A DNA stretch of 64,000 nt from an uncultured Paracoccaceae bacterium (GTDB lineage Bacteria; Pseudomonadota; Alphaproteobacteria; Rhodobacterales; Rhodobacteraceae): positions 1,364,001 to 1,428,000 of the forward strand of contig CALSOO010000004.1 of assembly GCA_943787985.1 (NCBI GenBank). The letters are read 5' to 3'. A model generated the notes under the pieces. That model was not told the DNA's origin and made no database searches. It saw only the letters and a list, made by a program, of their open reading frames with translations. Positions 26,742 through 40,257 of the stretch are shown here, piece by piece (position 1 is the stretch's first letter; the number at the start of each line of letters is the position of its first letter). A program made the position numbers and the translations under genes.

Positions 26742-30957
<4,216 letters not shown>

Positions 30958-31058
30958 GACTACGCCCTTTCTGTTGTGTTTCAGAAATAGGCGTGTGCAC
31001 CGAGTCAGGTCCAGTTGGTTTTCACCTAAGAACCGTCTCAATGATAATCAACGGTCAT

Positions 31059-31088
31059 AAAAAAACGCAACCAAACATGGTTACGTTT
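31059..31088 (-). terminator. Rho-independent terminator after ctrA
   Basis: On the minus strand AACGTAACC / GGTTGCGTT (one G-T pair) with loop ATGTTT, followed by seven T. Confidence 0.8.
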
Positions 31089-31115
31089 GTCCTTAGACCT
31101 ACAAGAGACGTGCGA

Positions 31116-31831
31116 TCAGGCGCCAACGGCAAGCACTGTCGTCCGTCTGGAAGCAGGTTCTGGATCACGAAGCACATAGCCACGGCCCCACACGGTTTCG
31201 ATATAGTTGTCGCCGTCGGTCGCCGTGCTCAGCTTTTTGCGCAGCTTGCAGATGAAACACGTCGATGATCTTCAGTTCCGGCTCGTCCATGCCGCCATAA
31301 AGGTGGTTCAGAAACATCTCTTTGGTCAGCGTTGTGCCCTTGCGCAGGCTAAAAGCTCCAGCATCTGGTATTCCTTGCCCGTCAGATGGACCGGCTTGTC
31401 GTCAACATCACCGTTTTGGCGTCCAGATTCACGCGAATCTTGCCCGTGTTGATAACCGATTGTGAATGACCTTTGACCGGCGGATAATGGCGTGAATGCG
31501 GGCCACCAGTTCTTCGCGGTGGAACGGCTTGGTCAGATAGTCATCTGCCCCGAAACCGAATCCCTTGATCTTGTTTTCGGTGTCATCTTCGCCCTGACAG
31601 GATCAGAATCGGTGTTTCCATACGCGCCAGTCGCAACTGGCGCAGCACTTCATGCCCGTTCATATCAGGCAGATTCAGATCCAGCAGGATCAGATCATAG
31701 TCATAGAGCTTTGCCAGATCTATCCCTTCTTCCCCAAGTCCGTCGCATAGACGTTCAAGTTTGCATGGGTCAGCATCAATCTCGATACTTTTCGAGGTCG
31801 TGGGGTCGTCTTCCACCAGCAGTACACGCAT
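31116..31831 (-). pseudogene. ctrA: Cell-cycle response regulator CtrA, seven single-base indels
   Basis: OmpR-type regulator: receiver domain ([17 protein letters not shown], phosphoacceptor Asp in [16 protein letters not shown]) and winged helix ([23 protein letters not shown]). Restoring the frame needs three deletions and four insertions of one base, near 31780, 31745, 31597, 31468, 31405, 31352 and 31262, mostly in or beside base runs. The sum corrects 716 to 717 bases and gives 238 residues, the normal CtrA length. I regard the gene as intact in the organism. In Rhodobacterales CtrA controls motility, gene-transfer agent and related functions. A CtrA-like box lies 59 bases upstream. Confidence 0.92.
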
Positions 31832-31889
31832 ATATCATCTCCGCTTCACATCAAAGGTTGTCTTGGTGCGCAACCGTGAACAAAAAAGG

Positions 31890-31904
31890 TTAACCACCGG
31901 TTAC
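31890..31904 (-). promoter_or_regulatory. CtrA box upstream of ctrA (autoregulation candidate)
   Basis: On the minus strand GTAA-CCGGTGG-TTAAC: a single mismatch to TTAA-N7-TTAAC, 59 bases before the ctrA ATG. Confidence 0.5.
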
Positions 31905-31929
31905 CGTCACGCAATTGTAGCTAATCAAC

Positions 31930-32209
31930 TTAAAGTTGTCGATACTTTTGCACCGCCGTCGCCTTTAGCGCAGCCTCGCCGTGCATCGCTCACGGCACGC
32001 ACCCACTCTTTGAACTCATCATCACTTAGCATATAGCGATGCAACGCGTCTTCTTCGGATCAGCAATCCATAAAGGACGCCGCGCACCACGGCCGCCTTT
32101 CGCGACGCCACCCAGCGTCGGGTTTTTGCATCAGGCAAGATCCGCCGCGTCATAACTGTCCCGTCTGGCAACGTTACCGCCTTGGGCCATCTACTTTTTT
32201 CAGATACAT
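31930..32209 (-). pseudogene. sciP: CtrA inhibitor SciP (DUF1153), several indels
   Basis: DUF1153 protein. Pieces in three frames read MYLKKVDGP, KAVTLPDGTVMTR, KTRRWVASRKAAVVRGVLYG, then DALHRYMLSDDEFKEWVRAV and HGEAALKATAVQKYRQL. At least four single-base indels (about 32181, 32058, 32047 and 31976) are needed; the corrected length is about 93 residues, normal for SciP. In Caulobacter SciP binds CtrA and blocks its activation of target promoters. It lies just upstream of ctrA on the same strand, about 99 bases apart. The indels are probably sequencing errors. Confidence 0.85.
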
Positions 32210-32333
32210 TTTTTGTCTCGATCCATTGCGCTTGCACCTTTTATGGACCAAATGCACTTAATGAGCCGTGAAACGTGCCCTTGAGAGTAGATTAGGATTT
32301 TCCTATATTCTGATCGATCTGCAGGAGAGCCCG

Positions 32334-33478
32334 ATGCCCTTGACAACAGATACACCTTTGAATTCTCTTGGCTTTGCCAAGCCCCCGCTGAAACGCGGGT
32401 CGTGGTGGCTATGTCCGGCGGTGTCGATAGCTCTGTTGTTGCGGCAATGCTGGCCGAAGAAGGTTACGATGTGGTTGGCGTCACGTTGCAACTTTACGAT
32501 CACGGCGCGGCCTTGGCCAAGAAGGGCGCATGCTGTGCGGGCCTCGATATTCATGACGCGCGCCGCGTGGCTGAGACTATGGGGTTTCCACACTATGTTC
32601 TCGATTACGAGAACGTTTTCAAAGACGCTGTGATCGATGAATTCGCAGACAGCTACCTTGGCGGGCGCAACGCCTGTGCCCTGCATCCGCTGCAATGAGC
32701 GCGTGAAGTTCAAGGACTCTGTTGGAAACCGCCAAGGATCTTGATGCGGACTGCATGGCGACAGGCCACTACATCCAAAGCGCTGAGTGGGTCACACGGC
32801 CCAGAGCTACATTCGGCCGCTGATGCATCGCGTGATCAAAGCTATTTCCTATTTTCAACGACAGCCGAGCAGTTGGACTATCTGCGATTCCCATTGGGGC
32901 ATTTGCCGTCCAAAGGCGCAACACGCGCACTCGCGACCAAATACGGACTAAGCGTGGCAGATAAACCGGACAGTCAGGACATCTGCTTTGTGCCCAATGG
33001 CGACTACGCGTCCGTCATCCGAAAGTTGCGACCAGAAGCCGCGGAACCGGGGGACATCGTAGATACAATCGGCACTGTGCTCGCGCAACACGACGGGGTT
33101 ATCAACTATACCATCGGACAGCGCCGTGGGTTGGGCATCGGTGGTTTGGCTGATCCGCTTTACGTCGTGAAGCTGGATGCCGATGCGCGCCACGTTGTGG
33201 TCGGCCCGAAATCCATGCTCGCCACCCGCACCGTTCCCGTCAAAGAAATTAACTGGCTCGGGGATGTCGCGTTCGACAGCCAAGAGGAATGGCACCTTGC
33301 CATCAAAGTCCGCTCAACCCGCCCCCCGACGGATGCGGTTATTCGTCCGTTGTCCGCAATGACCGCGACGGTGGAATTGATGGTGGCCGAAGAAGGTATT
33401 TCTGCAGGGCAAGCTTGTGTGTTTTATGATCGCGATAGCACGCGCATCTTTGGAGGCGGCTGGATTCACAACGGTTAA
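32334..33478 (+). pseudogene. mnmA: tRNA 2-thiouridine(34) synthase MnmA, four indels
   Basis: Adenylates and thiolates U34 of tRNAs for Lys, Glu and Gln. P-loop [15 protein letters not shown]; first catalytic Cys in [14 protein letters not shown]; then [14 protein letters not shown]; second Cys in [10 protein letters not shown]-terminal [14 protein letters not shown]. Breaks near 32393 (one base missing), 32660, 32722 and 32775 (one base extra each) split the first 450 bases. Correcting them gives 1143 bases and 380 residues, the usual length. From 32780 on the frame is clean. It is very likely functional in the organism and is divergent from sciP. Confidence 0.9.
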
Positions 33479-33481
33479 GCG

Positions 33482-34636
33482 TTAAAGCCGTGCCAGAACA
33501 GCTTTGGCCGCGCGCAAACCGGGGGCTTCGCCACCCTGCCCCAATTTCTCCATTGTGTCCGCCATGGCAGCGCGTTGTGCACTCGGGTCTTTCATAAGCT
33601 CGATCAACCCATCCGCAATCAACTCGGGCCTACACCGCTCGGCAACAAATTCGGGGACATGTCGTGTGTCACTCACCAGGTTGATAAGGTTGCCGGTGTC
33701 TGTGATCACCATACGCTTGATAATCTGGCGGCTGATCCAGCCCATATCAAAAATACTCACCATTGGCGTGCGCGCTGCAGCCAGTTCAAGGGCAACGGTG
33801 CCGGACACAGCCAAGGCGAAATCGGCAGCCGCGAATGCGCAGCGTTTCTGTGCCATAGCGGCATCAAGGGCGAGCGTCCGCGGATCAAGGATCAGCGGTT
33901 TGACAACCCACGACGATGTGAGCTCTTTGACCATATCGACCACAGGCGCAGCCGCCGGCAAAACCACCTGTAGATTGCTATATTGTGGGGCCAATTGCGC
34001 AAGGGTGTCCCCCAAGACAGGGCCAAGGCGGGACACTTCACCGCGCCGCGACCCTGGCAACACCAGCAACAATGGATCGGCTGTGCTCAATCCGTGCTCG
34101 GCGCGAAACGCTTTTGACTGTTCTTGGGTGACAACGGGTTCGGACATGACGGGATGGCCAACGAAATCGCAATCCATACCTTCGGCGTGCATGTAAGGGG
34201 GCTCGAACGGGAACAAGGCAAGGACATGATCAATCACCTTTGCCATCTTGGCCGCACGCTTGGGGCGCCATGCCCACACTGTCGGGGCCACATAATGTAC
34301 GCACCTGATATTTGAGGATGCTTTAACCTGTTTCGCAACGCGTAGGGAAAAGTCGGGACTGTCGATGGTGATCAGCACATCAGAGTTCGCGGCAACAATC
34401 GCGTCAGCCATCTGCCGGATGCGCATTTTGAAGTGGCGGTACTTGGGCAATATCTCTGCGATGCCCATCACGCTCAATTCGTTCATGTCAAAGCGACTGA
34501 CCAACCCTTGATCCTGCATCATCGGACCACCCACGCCGTCAAATGAGACCTCGGGACGCAAAGCTTTCAGACCGGCCATCAATGCGCCGCCAAGCTTGTC
34601 GCCTGATAGCTCCCCCGCAATGACAAAAACACGCAT
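33482..34636 (-). CDS. lpxB: Lipid-A-disaccharide synthase
   Basis: 384 residues. Joins UDP-2,3-diacylglucosamine and lipid X into the lipid A disaccharide at the inner membrane. N-terminal FVIAGELSGDKLGGALM, then VAPTVWAWRPKRA and the glycosyltransferase B-fold region LLVLPGSRRGEVSRLG. It is the last gene of the envelope cluster, three bases after lpxI. It is convergent with mnmA. Confidence 0.95.
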   Translation of the reverse strand: MRVFVIAGELSGDKLGGALMAGLKALRPEVSFDGVGGPMMQDQGLVSRFDMNELSVMGIAEILPKYRHFKMRIRQMADAIVAANSDVLITIDSPDFSLRVAKQVKASSNIRCVHYVAPTVWAWRPKRAAKMAKVIDHVLALFPFEPPYMHAEGMDCDFVGHPVMSEPVVTQEQSKAFRAEHGLSTADPLLLVLPGSRRGEVSRLGPVLGDTLAQLAPQYSNLQVVLPAAAPVVDMVKELTSSWVVKPLILDPRTLALDAAMAQKRCAFAAADFALAVSGTVALELAAARTPMVSIFDMGWISRQIIKRMVITDTGNLINLVSDTRHVPEFVAERCRPELIADGLIELMKDPSAQRAAMADTMEKLGQGGEAPGLRAAKAVLARL

Positions 34637-34639
34637 CTT

Positions 34640-35431
34640 TTAACTTCCGATCCGCGACCAAAGAACAATACCCGCAGCATTTGCCAAATCAACGCAACGC
34701 TCGGTCTCAAGCAAAATAACGTCGCCTGCATCAATAACGATACCGGCCAACCCCGCCGCGACAACCGCATCCACGGTCTTGGGACCAATGGTCGGCATGT
34801 CAGCACGCGCATCCTGTCCCACCTTGGGACCTTTGACCAAAACGCCATGTTTCAGCAGTGGCGTATCGGGCAAAGTGGACAGTAAAAAATCTGTGCCTGC
34901 GACAGTTTCCATCCCCAACAACTGACCACCCCCCGTCACACAGGCCTGCCCCACATCCATAGGGGCCAAGGCTGCAAGAATATCTGCCCCCAGTTTCGCA
35001 TCCGTCCGCATTTGGGCATCAGGCCATGCGTCGCTCAAGACGCCGGGCTGGGCGACCAGATCGGGGGCCAATTCATGCGCCGCGCGCACGGTAAAACCGG
35101 TTTGCTCAAACAATCCCATAATTGCGCGCAACGCCCCGTCATCCCCCGATGAAATCGCACCTGCAATCAGAGGGATCAGTGGTTTTGTGTGTTCATCCAC
35201 CTTAACAGGATCCAGAGCCGGACGCTCTATCGCGCCGCAAAAGCACACCTCGGTCACGCCATTATGGCCCAGATCAATCAACAACGATCCCAAAGTGCCA
35301 ATACCAAACGTCAGATCAGCATCAAGCTCATCAGGCGAAAACCCGTCAAGCACGCATACCAGCGGTTTGACAGCCTGCGCTGCGGCCACTTTGGCAGGCA
35401 ACGCACCGGTTCCACAAATCAGTGCCAGCAT
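34640..35431 (-). CDS. lpxI: UDP-2,3-diacylglucosamine diphosphatase LpxI
   Basis: 263 residues of the DUF1009/LpxI family, which replaces LpxH in alphaproteobacteria and makes lipid X from UDP-2,3-diacylglucosamine. N-terminal ALICGTGALPAKVAAAQ; C-terminal catalytic domain with GPKVGQDARADMPTIGPKTV and IDAGDVILLE. Its ATG shares one base with the lpxA stop (TGATG). Position between lpxA and lpxB confirms the assignment. Confidence 0.94.
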   Translation of the reverse strand: MLALICGTGALPAKVAAAQAVKPLVCVLDGFSPDELDADLTFGIGTLGSLLIDLGHNGVTEVCFCGAIERPALDPVKVDEHTKPLIPLIAGAISSGDDGALRAIMGLFEQTGFTVRAAHELAPDLVAQPGVLSDAWPDAQMRTDAKLGADILAALAPMDVGQACVTGGGQLLGMETVAGTDFLLSTLPDTPLLKHGVLVKGPKVGQDARADMPTIGPKTVDAVVAAGLAGIVIDAGDVILLETERCVDLANAAGIVLWSRIGS

Positions 35432-36213
35432 CAGCTTGGGGTCAGGAAAGAGCGATCGCTGTCACCCATGACGAAATCAACGATGATTTTCACGTAGTCG
35501 CTATCGGTGTCCGCACCAAGGCGGGCTGCGCGATCGTGAAACGTCCCGTCCCCCTGCGCCAACATTTGAAAGGCTGCCCGCAGTGCGGTGATGTCAGCGC
35601 GCGCAACACCGCGCCGCTTGAGGCCCACAAGGTTGAGGCCATCCAATTCACCGCGCGGGGCCTGAACCAACCCAAAAGGAATGACATCGTTTGTCACCAT
35701 GGTCACAGCGCCAATAATGGCCCCTTGCCCGATGCGCACGAACTGGTGAATGCCTGACAAGCCGCCAACGATGACGTCATCCTCAAGAACACAGTGCCCG
35801 GCGATCGCTGCGGAATTGACGACAATCACCCGATCCCCGATCACAGCGTCATGGGCAATGTGACATCCCGCCATAAACAGGCCATCGTCGCCAATCTTTG
35901 TCACACCGCCGCCACCCTCAGTGCCGGCATTCATCGTCACGTGTTCGCGGATACGGTTGCGTTGACCGATCATCAATGCAGAGCTTTCGCCCTTGAATTT
36001 CAAATCCTGTGGAATTTCACCAATCACCGCAAAAGAGAAGATCACAGTGCCTTCACCAACTGTGGTCTTGCCCGTCACTACAACGTGGCTTTTCAGCTCG
36101 ACATCGGGGCCCAGAACCACCTTGGGACCCACCACGCAAAACGGGCCGACCTTGGCTGTTGGATCGATTTGGGCGCCCGCCTCGATCACAGCAGACGGGT
36201 GAATATTGCTCAT
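35431..36213 (-). CDS. lpxA: Acyl-ACP-UDP-N-acetylglucosamine O-acyltransferase
   Basis: 260 residues. First step of lipid A synthesis. Left-handed beta-helix of hexapeptide repeats (IHPSAVIEAGAQIDPTAKVG onward), catalytic His region MAGCHIAHDAVIGD and the C-terminal helical domain after FGLVQAPRGELDGLNLVGLK. ATG 36213 was preferred over the in-frame GTG 36222 because AGGAG lies eight bases before it. That ribosome binding site covers the fabZ stop codon, so the two are coupled. Confidence 0.95.
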   Translation of the reverse strand: MSNIHPSAVIEAGAQIDPTAKVGPFCVVGPKVVLGPDVELKSHVVVTGKTTVGEGTVIFSFAVIGEIPQDLKFKGESSALMIGQRNRIREHVTMNAGTEGGGGVTKIGDDGLFMAGCHIAHDAVIGDRVIVVNSAAIAGHCVLEDDVIVGGLSGIHQFVRIGQGAIIGAVTMVTNDVIPFGLVQAPRGELDGLNLVGLKRRGVARADITALRAAFQMLAQGDGTFHDRAARLGADTDSDYVKIIVDFVMGDSDRSFLTPS

Positions 36214-36218
36214 GCTAC

Positions 36219-36683
36219 TCACTCCTTTGGCAAGTCCATCATCGCGGTGAATTGGGCCTCTGCAGCCATTTCGCCGTCCACTTCAGCGATGCCCGAGAAC
36301 TTCCAGACTTTACCGCCCGGCTTTCCGCGCACTGTCGTCAACTTCAACTCCAGAACATCGCCTGGTATGACTTTGCGGCGGAACTTGCAGCCATCGATTG
36401 CCATGAAATACACCAGCATTTCCTTGTCCGCCATTTCAAGAGCCGTGCCAACCATGACGGCGGCAGTCTGAGCCATAGCCTCAATGATTGTGACGCCGGG
36501 CATGATTGGATTGCCAGGAAAGTGCCCTTGAAAATGAGGCTCGTTCATCGTGACATTCTTGATGCCGCGCGCCGAGGTGGTGCCATTGATATCCAACACC
36601 TTGTCCACCAACAAAAACGGATAGCGGTGTGGCAAAATACGTTGGATCAGTTGGATATCGGCGCTCAACAGCTCAGAACTCAT
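36219..36683 (-). CDS. fabZ: 3-hydroxyacyl-ACP dehydratase FabZ
   Basis: 154 residues, hotdog fold. The central motif [20 protein letters not shown] holds the catalytic His and Glu. It dehydrates 3-hydroxyacyl-ACP and so competes with LpxA for that substrate. In enterobacteria lpxD stands between skp and fabZ; here only 75 bases separate ompH from fabZ, so lpxD is not in this cluster. Confidence 0.95.
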   Translation of the reverse strand: MSSELLSADIQLIQRILPHRYPFLLVDKVLDINGTTSARGIKNVTMNEPHFQGHFPGNPIMPGVTIIEAMAQTAAVMVGTALEMADKEMLVYFMAIDGCKFRRKVIPGDVLELKLTTVRGKPGGKVWKFSGIAEVDGEMAAEAQFTAMMDLPKE

Positions 36684-36758
36684 GGTCTGCTCATTTCTTG
36701 TCTTGGGTTATATTGCACAGCCTGCCTAACAAGACAGACCCAGCGGGGCAAGGATCGG

Positions 36759-37313
36759 TTAGTCGCCTGTGGCGGGCAGTGGCGCTCCAGCGCCCAAGGA
36801 CGCATCGATCCTGAGAATGGCTGCCGTCGTAATATCAATCGCGTCAAGGCTCAGAAATACATCACGTCGATCCAGGACGACGACCGCGCCCGCTTCGCGC
36901 ATCAACTCTTCGAGCACCGATCCGGCCGCTTGTAAAAAAATCAGCTGTTGTTGATCCAACTCTTGGTTCAACTCAAGGTTTTTGGCCGATTGGGCCTGTC
37001 GGGTCTGTGTTACTTTCGCGTCAAACGCATCTGCAAGGTCGCGAAATTCTTCGGCGCTCAACGTCTCACGCTGTTGTGTCAGCACCTTTTCTTCTTGCTC
37101 CAACTCCAATTCGATCTGGCGATTTTCAGAAGACAGCAACGCACCACGCGCCTCCAACTCCTGTGCCACCCGTTGGCCAAACGCGCTTGCTTGATACAGA
37201 CGATCCCGGTCAACGGTCAGGATGGGGCTGCGGACAATCGTGTTTGTCTGGGCAGTGATGGCCCCGGCGCTTGCAAGCACCAGAGCCATACACATGATCA
37301 ACTGACGCAACAT
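36759..37313 (-). CDS. OmpH/Skp family periplasmic chaperone
   Basis: 184 residues. Signal peptide with MCMALVLASAGAITAQ, cleaved near residue 21; mature start TNTIVRSPILTVDRDRLYQA. A long coiled-coil arm follows (ALLSSENRQIELELEQEEKV, ELNQELDQQQLIFLQAAGSV). It guards unfolded outer-membrane proteins on their way to BamA, the gene directly upstream. Confidence 0.88.
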   Translation of the reverse strand: MLRQLIMCMALVLASAGAITAQTNTIVRSPILTVDRDRLYQASAFGQRVAQELEARGALLSSENRQIELELEQEEKVLTQQRETLSAEEFRDLADAFDAKVTQTRQAQSAKNLELNQELDQQQLIFLQAAGSVLEELMREAGAVVVLDRRDVFLSLDAIDITTAAILRIDASLGAGAPLPATGD

Positions 37314-37320
37314 TCCAAAA

Positions 37321-39690
37321 TCAGAACGTAGTGGACAAGGTCAGGTCAAACGTCTGTTCGCGGTCATACGTTTCTTTTTTGATCGCATCAGAGAAGTTGA
37401 ACCGGAGCGGGCCAACAGGGGTGTCCCACAAAATAGAAACGCCGATGACGTGGCGGAAAGACCCGCCTGCACCAGACACGTTAGCGGCCAATGTATTAAC
37501 GCTGCTCAAGTCCCAAAGGTTACCGATATCATAAAACACAGCACCGCGGATGCCGAGTTCTTCGGGCAAACCCACAGGGAATTCCGCCTCAAACCGTGCG
37601 GTTACGTAAAAGTTACCGCCCAACGTATCGTTGGTTGCGCCACCAGGGTAGGCAGTCGTATCACGCGGACCAATCCCGCCTGGCTCAAAACCACGCATTT
37701 GCGAAGGGTCCAGGACAAACCGGTCAACCGCACGGTTGGTGCCACTGATCCACCCCAACGCGCCGCCCTCGACGGTGGCGCGCAAAACGACATCACTGTT
37801 AAATGCCAAACGCTGGCTGGCGATTTTAAATTTGGATTTCACATATTCACTGTCGCCACCGAGGCCCGACAAATCCTGTGAGAACGTCACCACAACTCCG
37901 GCATCAGGGTTCAAGCCCGTTTTGCGAGAGTCGTACGTGTACTCATACCCAAGGGCAGACGAGAATTGGCGTCCAGAGTCGATTTCGTTGCGGATCACCT
38001 GCCCTTTGCGCACGCCGGTACGGGACACCATCTCGATGGCAGAGGCGGTGTAGCGCACTTGCAAGCGCCCGCTCTCGCTGACCGGGAAAGTCAGGCTCGG
38101 ACGGAACAAGAATGCTTCTGTTCCGTAGGTCGCAAAAGAGCTTTCCGTTTCGTTGAAATCAAACTCAAGTCCGAAGGCGACGTCGCGACCAAGGAAGCTG
38201 GGTTCAACAAACCGCAAGCCATAGCTTTCAGCTTCTTGCGCCGTTGAGAAGGAAAACGCAAGATTTTGACCGCGTCCCAAGAAATTCCGCTCAACGAAGT
38301 TGATTGCAAGTCCAAAGCCGCTGTTAACGGAAAACGACCCGCCAAAACTCAATGAGCCGGTTGGTTTTTCCTCGACGTCAACATCCACGATCACTTTGTC
38401 TGGCGTTGAGCCTTCGCGTGCATTGACGTTGGCTGTTTCAAAGAAGTCCAAGGCACGCACACGTTCCGCGCTTTCGCGAATTTCACGCGGGTTGAACGGA
38501 TCCCCTTCAGCAACACGGAACTGGCGGCGGATCACTTGGTCCAAAGTCGTTGTGTTGCCTTCAATATCAATCCGCTCGACGAACACACGTGGACCGCGTG
38601 TCAGTACAAATTCGATATCCAGCTTCAGATCGCGGTCGTTGCGCGAGATGCGCGGCTCTACACGTAGAAAGTCTACGCCCGCGCGAAGGGCCTGACGTTC
38701 CATGCGTGCAATTTCGGACTCGACCAGAGTTGGGGAATATACAGTCCCCGGCTTGATCCGAATGAGGGCTTGATACTCATCTGCATCCACATCAGACAAA
38801 TCGCTGGTTGTCGTGATTTCGCCAAAGCTAAATTGCTGGCCCTCTTGCACGTTGAACGAGATGAAATACCCGTCACGCTCTTGTGCAAGCTCTGCATTTA
38901 CAGAGTTTGTCCGGAAATCGACATAGCCGCGCGACAGGTAAAAATCACGCAAGACCTGTTTGTCGAACTCGATGCGGTCGGCAACAAAGGTGTCTTTGCG
39001 GATCAGGTCACGGAAGATGCCCGCTTGTTTGGTATCCAGAACTCGGCGCAAACGGCGGTCGGAAAAGACGCGGTTGCCCACAAAACTCAGCCGCTCGATC
39101 TCGACGACATCGCCTTCAAATATTTCGAACACCAGATCAACGCGATTGTCGCTGCGGCGAATGATCCGTGGTGTAACCTTCGCAGCCAGACGCCCGTCAT
39201 TGGAATAGGCTTCTGCAATGGCCGCGGCATCTTGTTCCGCAACAGTCGGGTTGAACGCACGACGCTCGGCAGACTTCACAATTGTAGCGAGGGCATCGTC
39301 TTTGATCCGGCGGTTGCCTTCAAACCCAATGCGGCTGATGGTGGGATACTCGACCACGACGATACGCAAAGTATTGCCTGCCGGTACAATTTCTACGGAT
39401 TCAAACAAACCGCTGTTCTGCAGCTTCTGAAATGCGTCGTTCAACTGCCCAGCCGAGACCGTTTGGCCTTGAGCGATTCCTGCCTGTGACAGGATTGCAC
39501 CGTCTCCAATGCGCGCGTTGCCTTCGATGGCGACACGGGTGAACCGGTATGTTTGCGCATCAGCGGGAGCGACTTGCACCAGCCAAGCTGTTGATAGGAA
39601 AGACAAAACCAAAATTTTGCGGAAAATACCGCCCTTGGCTTGCCGATTTGCTTTCTTTTGGAAGCGCCCGCTCGAAGACCCCAGTCCCAT
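37321..39690 (-). CDS. bamA: Outer membrane protein assembly factor BamA
   Basis: 789 residues from ATG 39690 (the frame is open from a TTG at 39714). Signal peptide with ILVLSFLSTAWLVQVAPADA. Five POTRA domains follow (about residues 45-440, beginning YRFTRVAIEGNARIGDG), then the beta-barrel, with the Omp85 region FVLDPSQMRGFEPGGIGPRD and a C-terminal strand ending DLTLSTTF (terminal Phe). It is the core of the machinery that inserts beta-barrel proteins into the outer membrane. It is followed by ompH after seven bases. Confidence 0.96.
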   Translation of the reverse strand: MGLGSSSGRFQKKANRQAKGGIFRKILVLSFLSTAWLVQVAPADAQTYRFTRVAIEGNARIGDGAILSQAGIAQGQTVSAGQLNDAFQKLQNSGLFESVEIVPAGNTLRIVVVEYPTISRIGFEGNRRIKDDALATIVKSAERRAFNPTVAEQDAAAIAEAYSNDGRLAAKVTPRIIRRSDNRVDLVFEIFEGDVVEIERLSFVGNRVFSDRRLRRVLDTKQAGIFRDLIRKDTFVADRIEFDKQVLRDFYLSRGYVDFRTNSVNAELAQERDGYFISFNVQEGQQFSFGEITTTSDLSDVDADEYQALIRIKPGTVYSPTLVESEIARMERQALRAGVDFLRVEPRISRNDRDLKLDIEFVLTRGPRVFVERIDIEGNTTTLDQVIRRQFRVAEGDPFNPREIRESAERVRALDFFETANVNAREGSTPDKVIVDVDVEEKPTGSLSFGGSFSVNSGFGLAINFVERNFLGRGQNLAFSFSTAQEAESYGLRFVEPSFLGRDVAFGLEFDFNETESSFATYGTEAFLFRPSLTFPVSESGRLQVRYTASAIEMVSRTGVRKGQVIRNEIDSGRQFSSALGYEYTYDSRKTGLNPDAGVVVTFSQDLSGLGGDSEYVKSKFKIASQRLAFNSDVVLRATVEGGALGWISGTNRAVDRFVLDPSQMRGFEPGGIGPRDTTAYPGGATNDTLGGNFYVTARFEAEFPVGLPEELGIRGAVFYDIGNLWDLSSVNTLAANVSGAGGSFRHVIGVSILWDTPVGPLRFNFSDAIKKETYDREQTFDLTLSTTF

Positions 39691-39812
39691 GGTTGTAACC
39701 CACTCTTCAGACAATAATAGCCTTGTGAGTATCCACTATGAGCAGTGTTGTCAAAACGCCAAAGGCCCAAACATGGTGTTTAAGCCCATTCTTTCGCAAG
39801 AAACTTGAAAGA

Positions 39813-39938
39813 TCAGAGGCCACTCATCCAAACGCCAGCCACAAGCCCCAACGCCAAAGAGCCCGCAAACAACGCGCGGTCCCAATTCAACTCTACCAAA
39901 AGGCCAAGGCCACGTGTTCCGGTTTGGAGGGTTTGCAT
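39813..39938 (-). CDS. 41-residue single-span membrane protein
   Basis: Reads MQTLQTGTRGLGLLVELNWD, RALFAGSLALGLVAGVWMSG and a final L. It has one membrane helix near the C-terminus. GAAGGA lies nine bases before the ATG, and an exact CtrA box lies 60 bases upstream of it. It interrupts the usual rseP-bamA adjacency. Function unknown; it resembles in size and layout the 42-residue protein at 26513. Confidence 0.6.
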   Translation of the reverse strand: MQTLQTGTRGLGLLVELNWDRALFAGSLALGLVAGVWMSGL

Positions 39939-40257
39939 TTGTGTATTCCTTCTGTCGCGTCCTCACTACAGCCCGAATATGGTCGCTTTAGGGCCAATTA
40001 AGGCAAGATTAAGGCATTTGGTCAGTGTGCCGTTTTTCATCGTGTCAAACGCGTCGCTCAAGCTGAACACCGACTGCCGTTTGCAGAACAAGCAATCCGG
40101 CAGCCAAAAACCGTCTTTTTGACTGCTATGTCCGGTATCCGGTCATGCTAAAGGCAGTGAAGAAAGTTGCCCCCGCCCCCGTCGCCCCCGTCGCCGTCGC
40201 CTGCACGGCCAAAATCAACCGCATCAGGAAGGCGTGCATGCACCACACCCTAAGCCC
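39939..40257. other. Intergenic region between rseP and the 41-residue protein gene
   Basis: 319 bases holding the CtrA box at 39998-40012 and a short C/G-rich tandem (CGCCCCCGT units, about 40169-40201). A 37-codon minus-strand frame across the tandem is low-complexity and not called. Confidence 0.5.
39998..40012 (-). promoter_or_regulatory. CtrA box (exact TTAA-N7-TTAA)
   Basis: On the minus strand TTAA-TCTTGCC-TTAA, 60 bases upstream of the 41-residue membrane protein start. Confidence 0.5.

Noticed and set aside
40169..40201. C/G-rich tandem (CGCCCCCGT units) as a CRISPR or functional repeat
   Set aside because: Units are nine bases without spacers; it is a simple low-complexity run.
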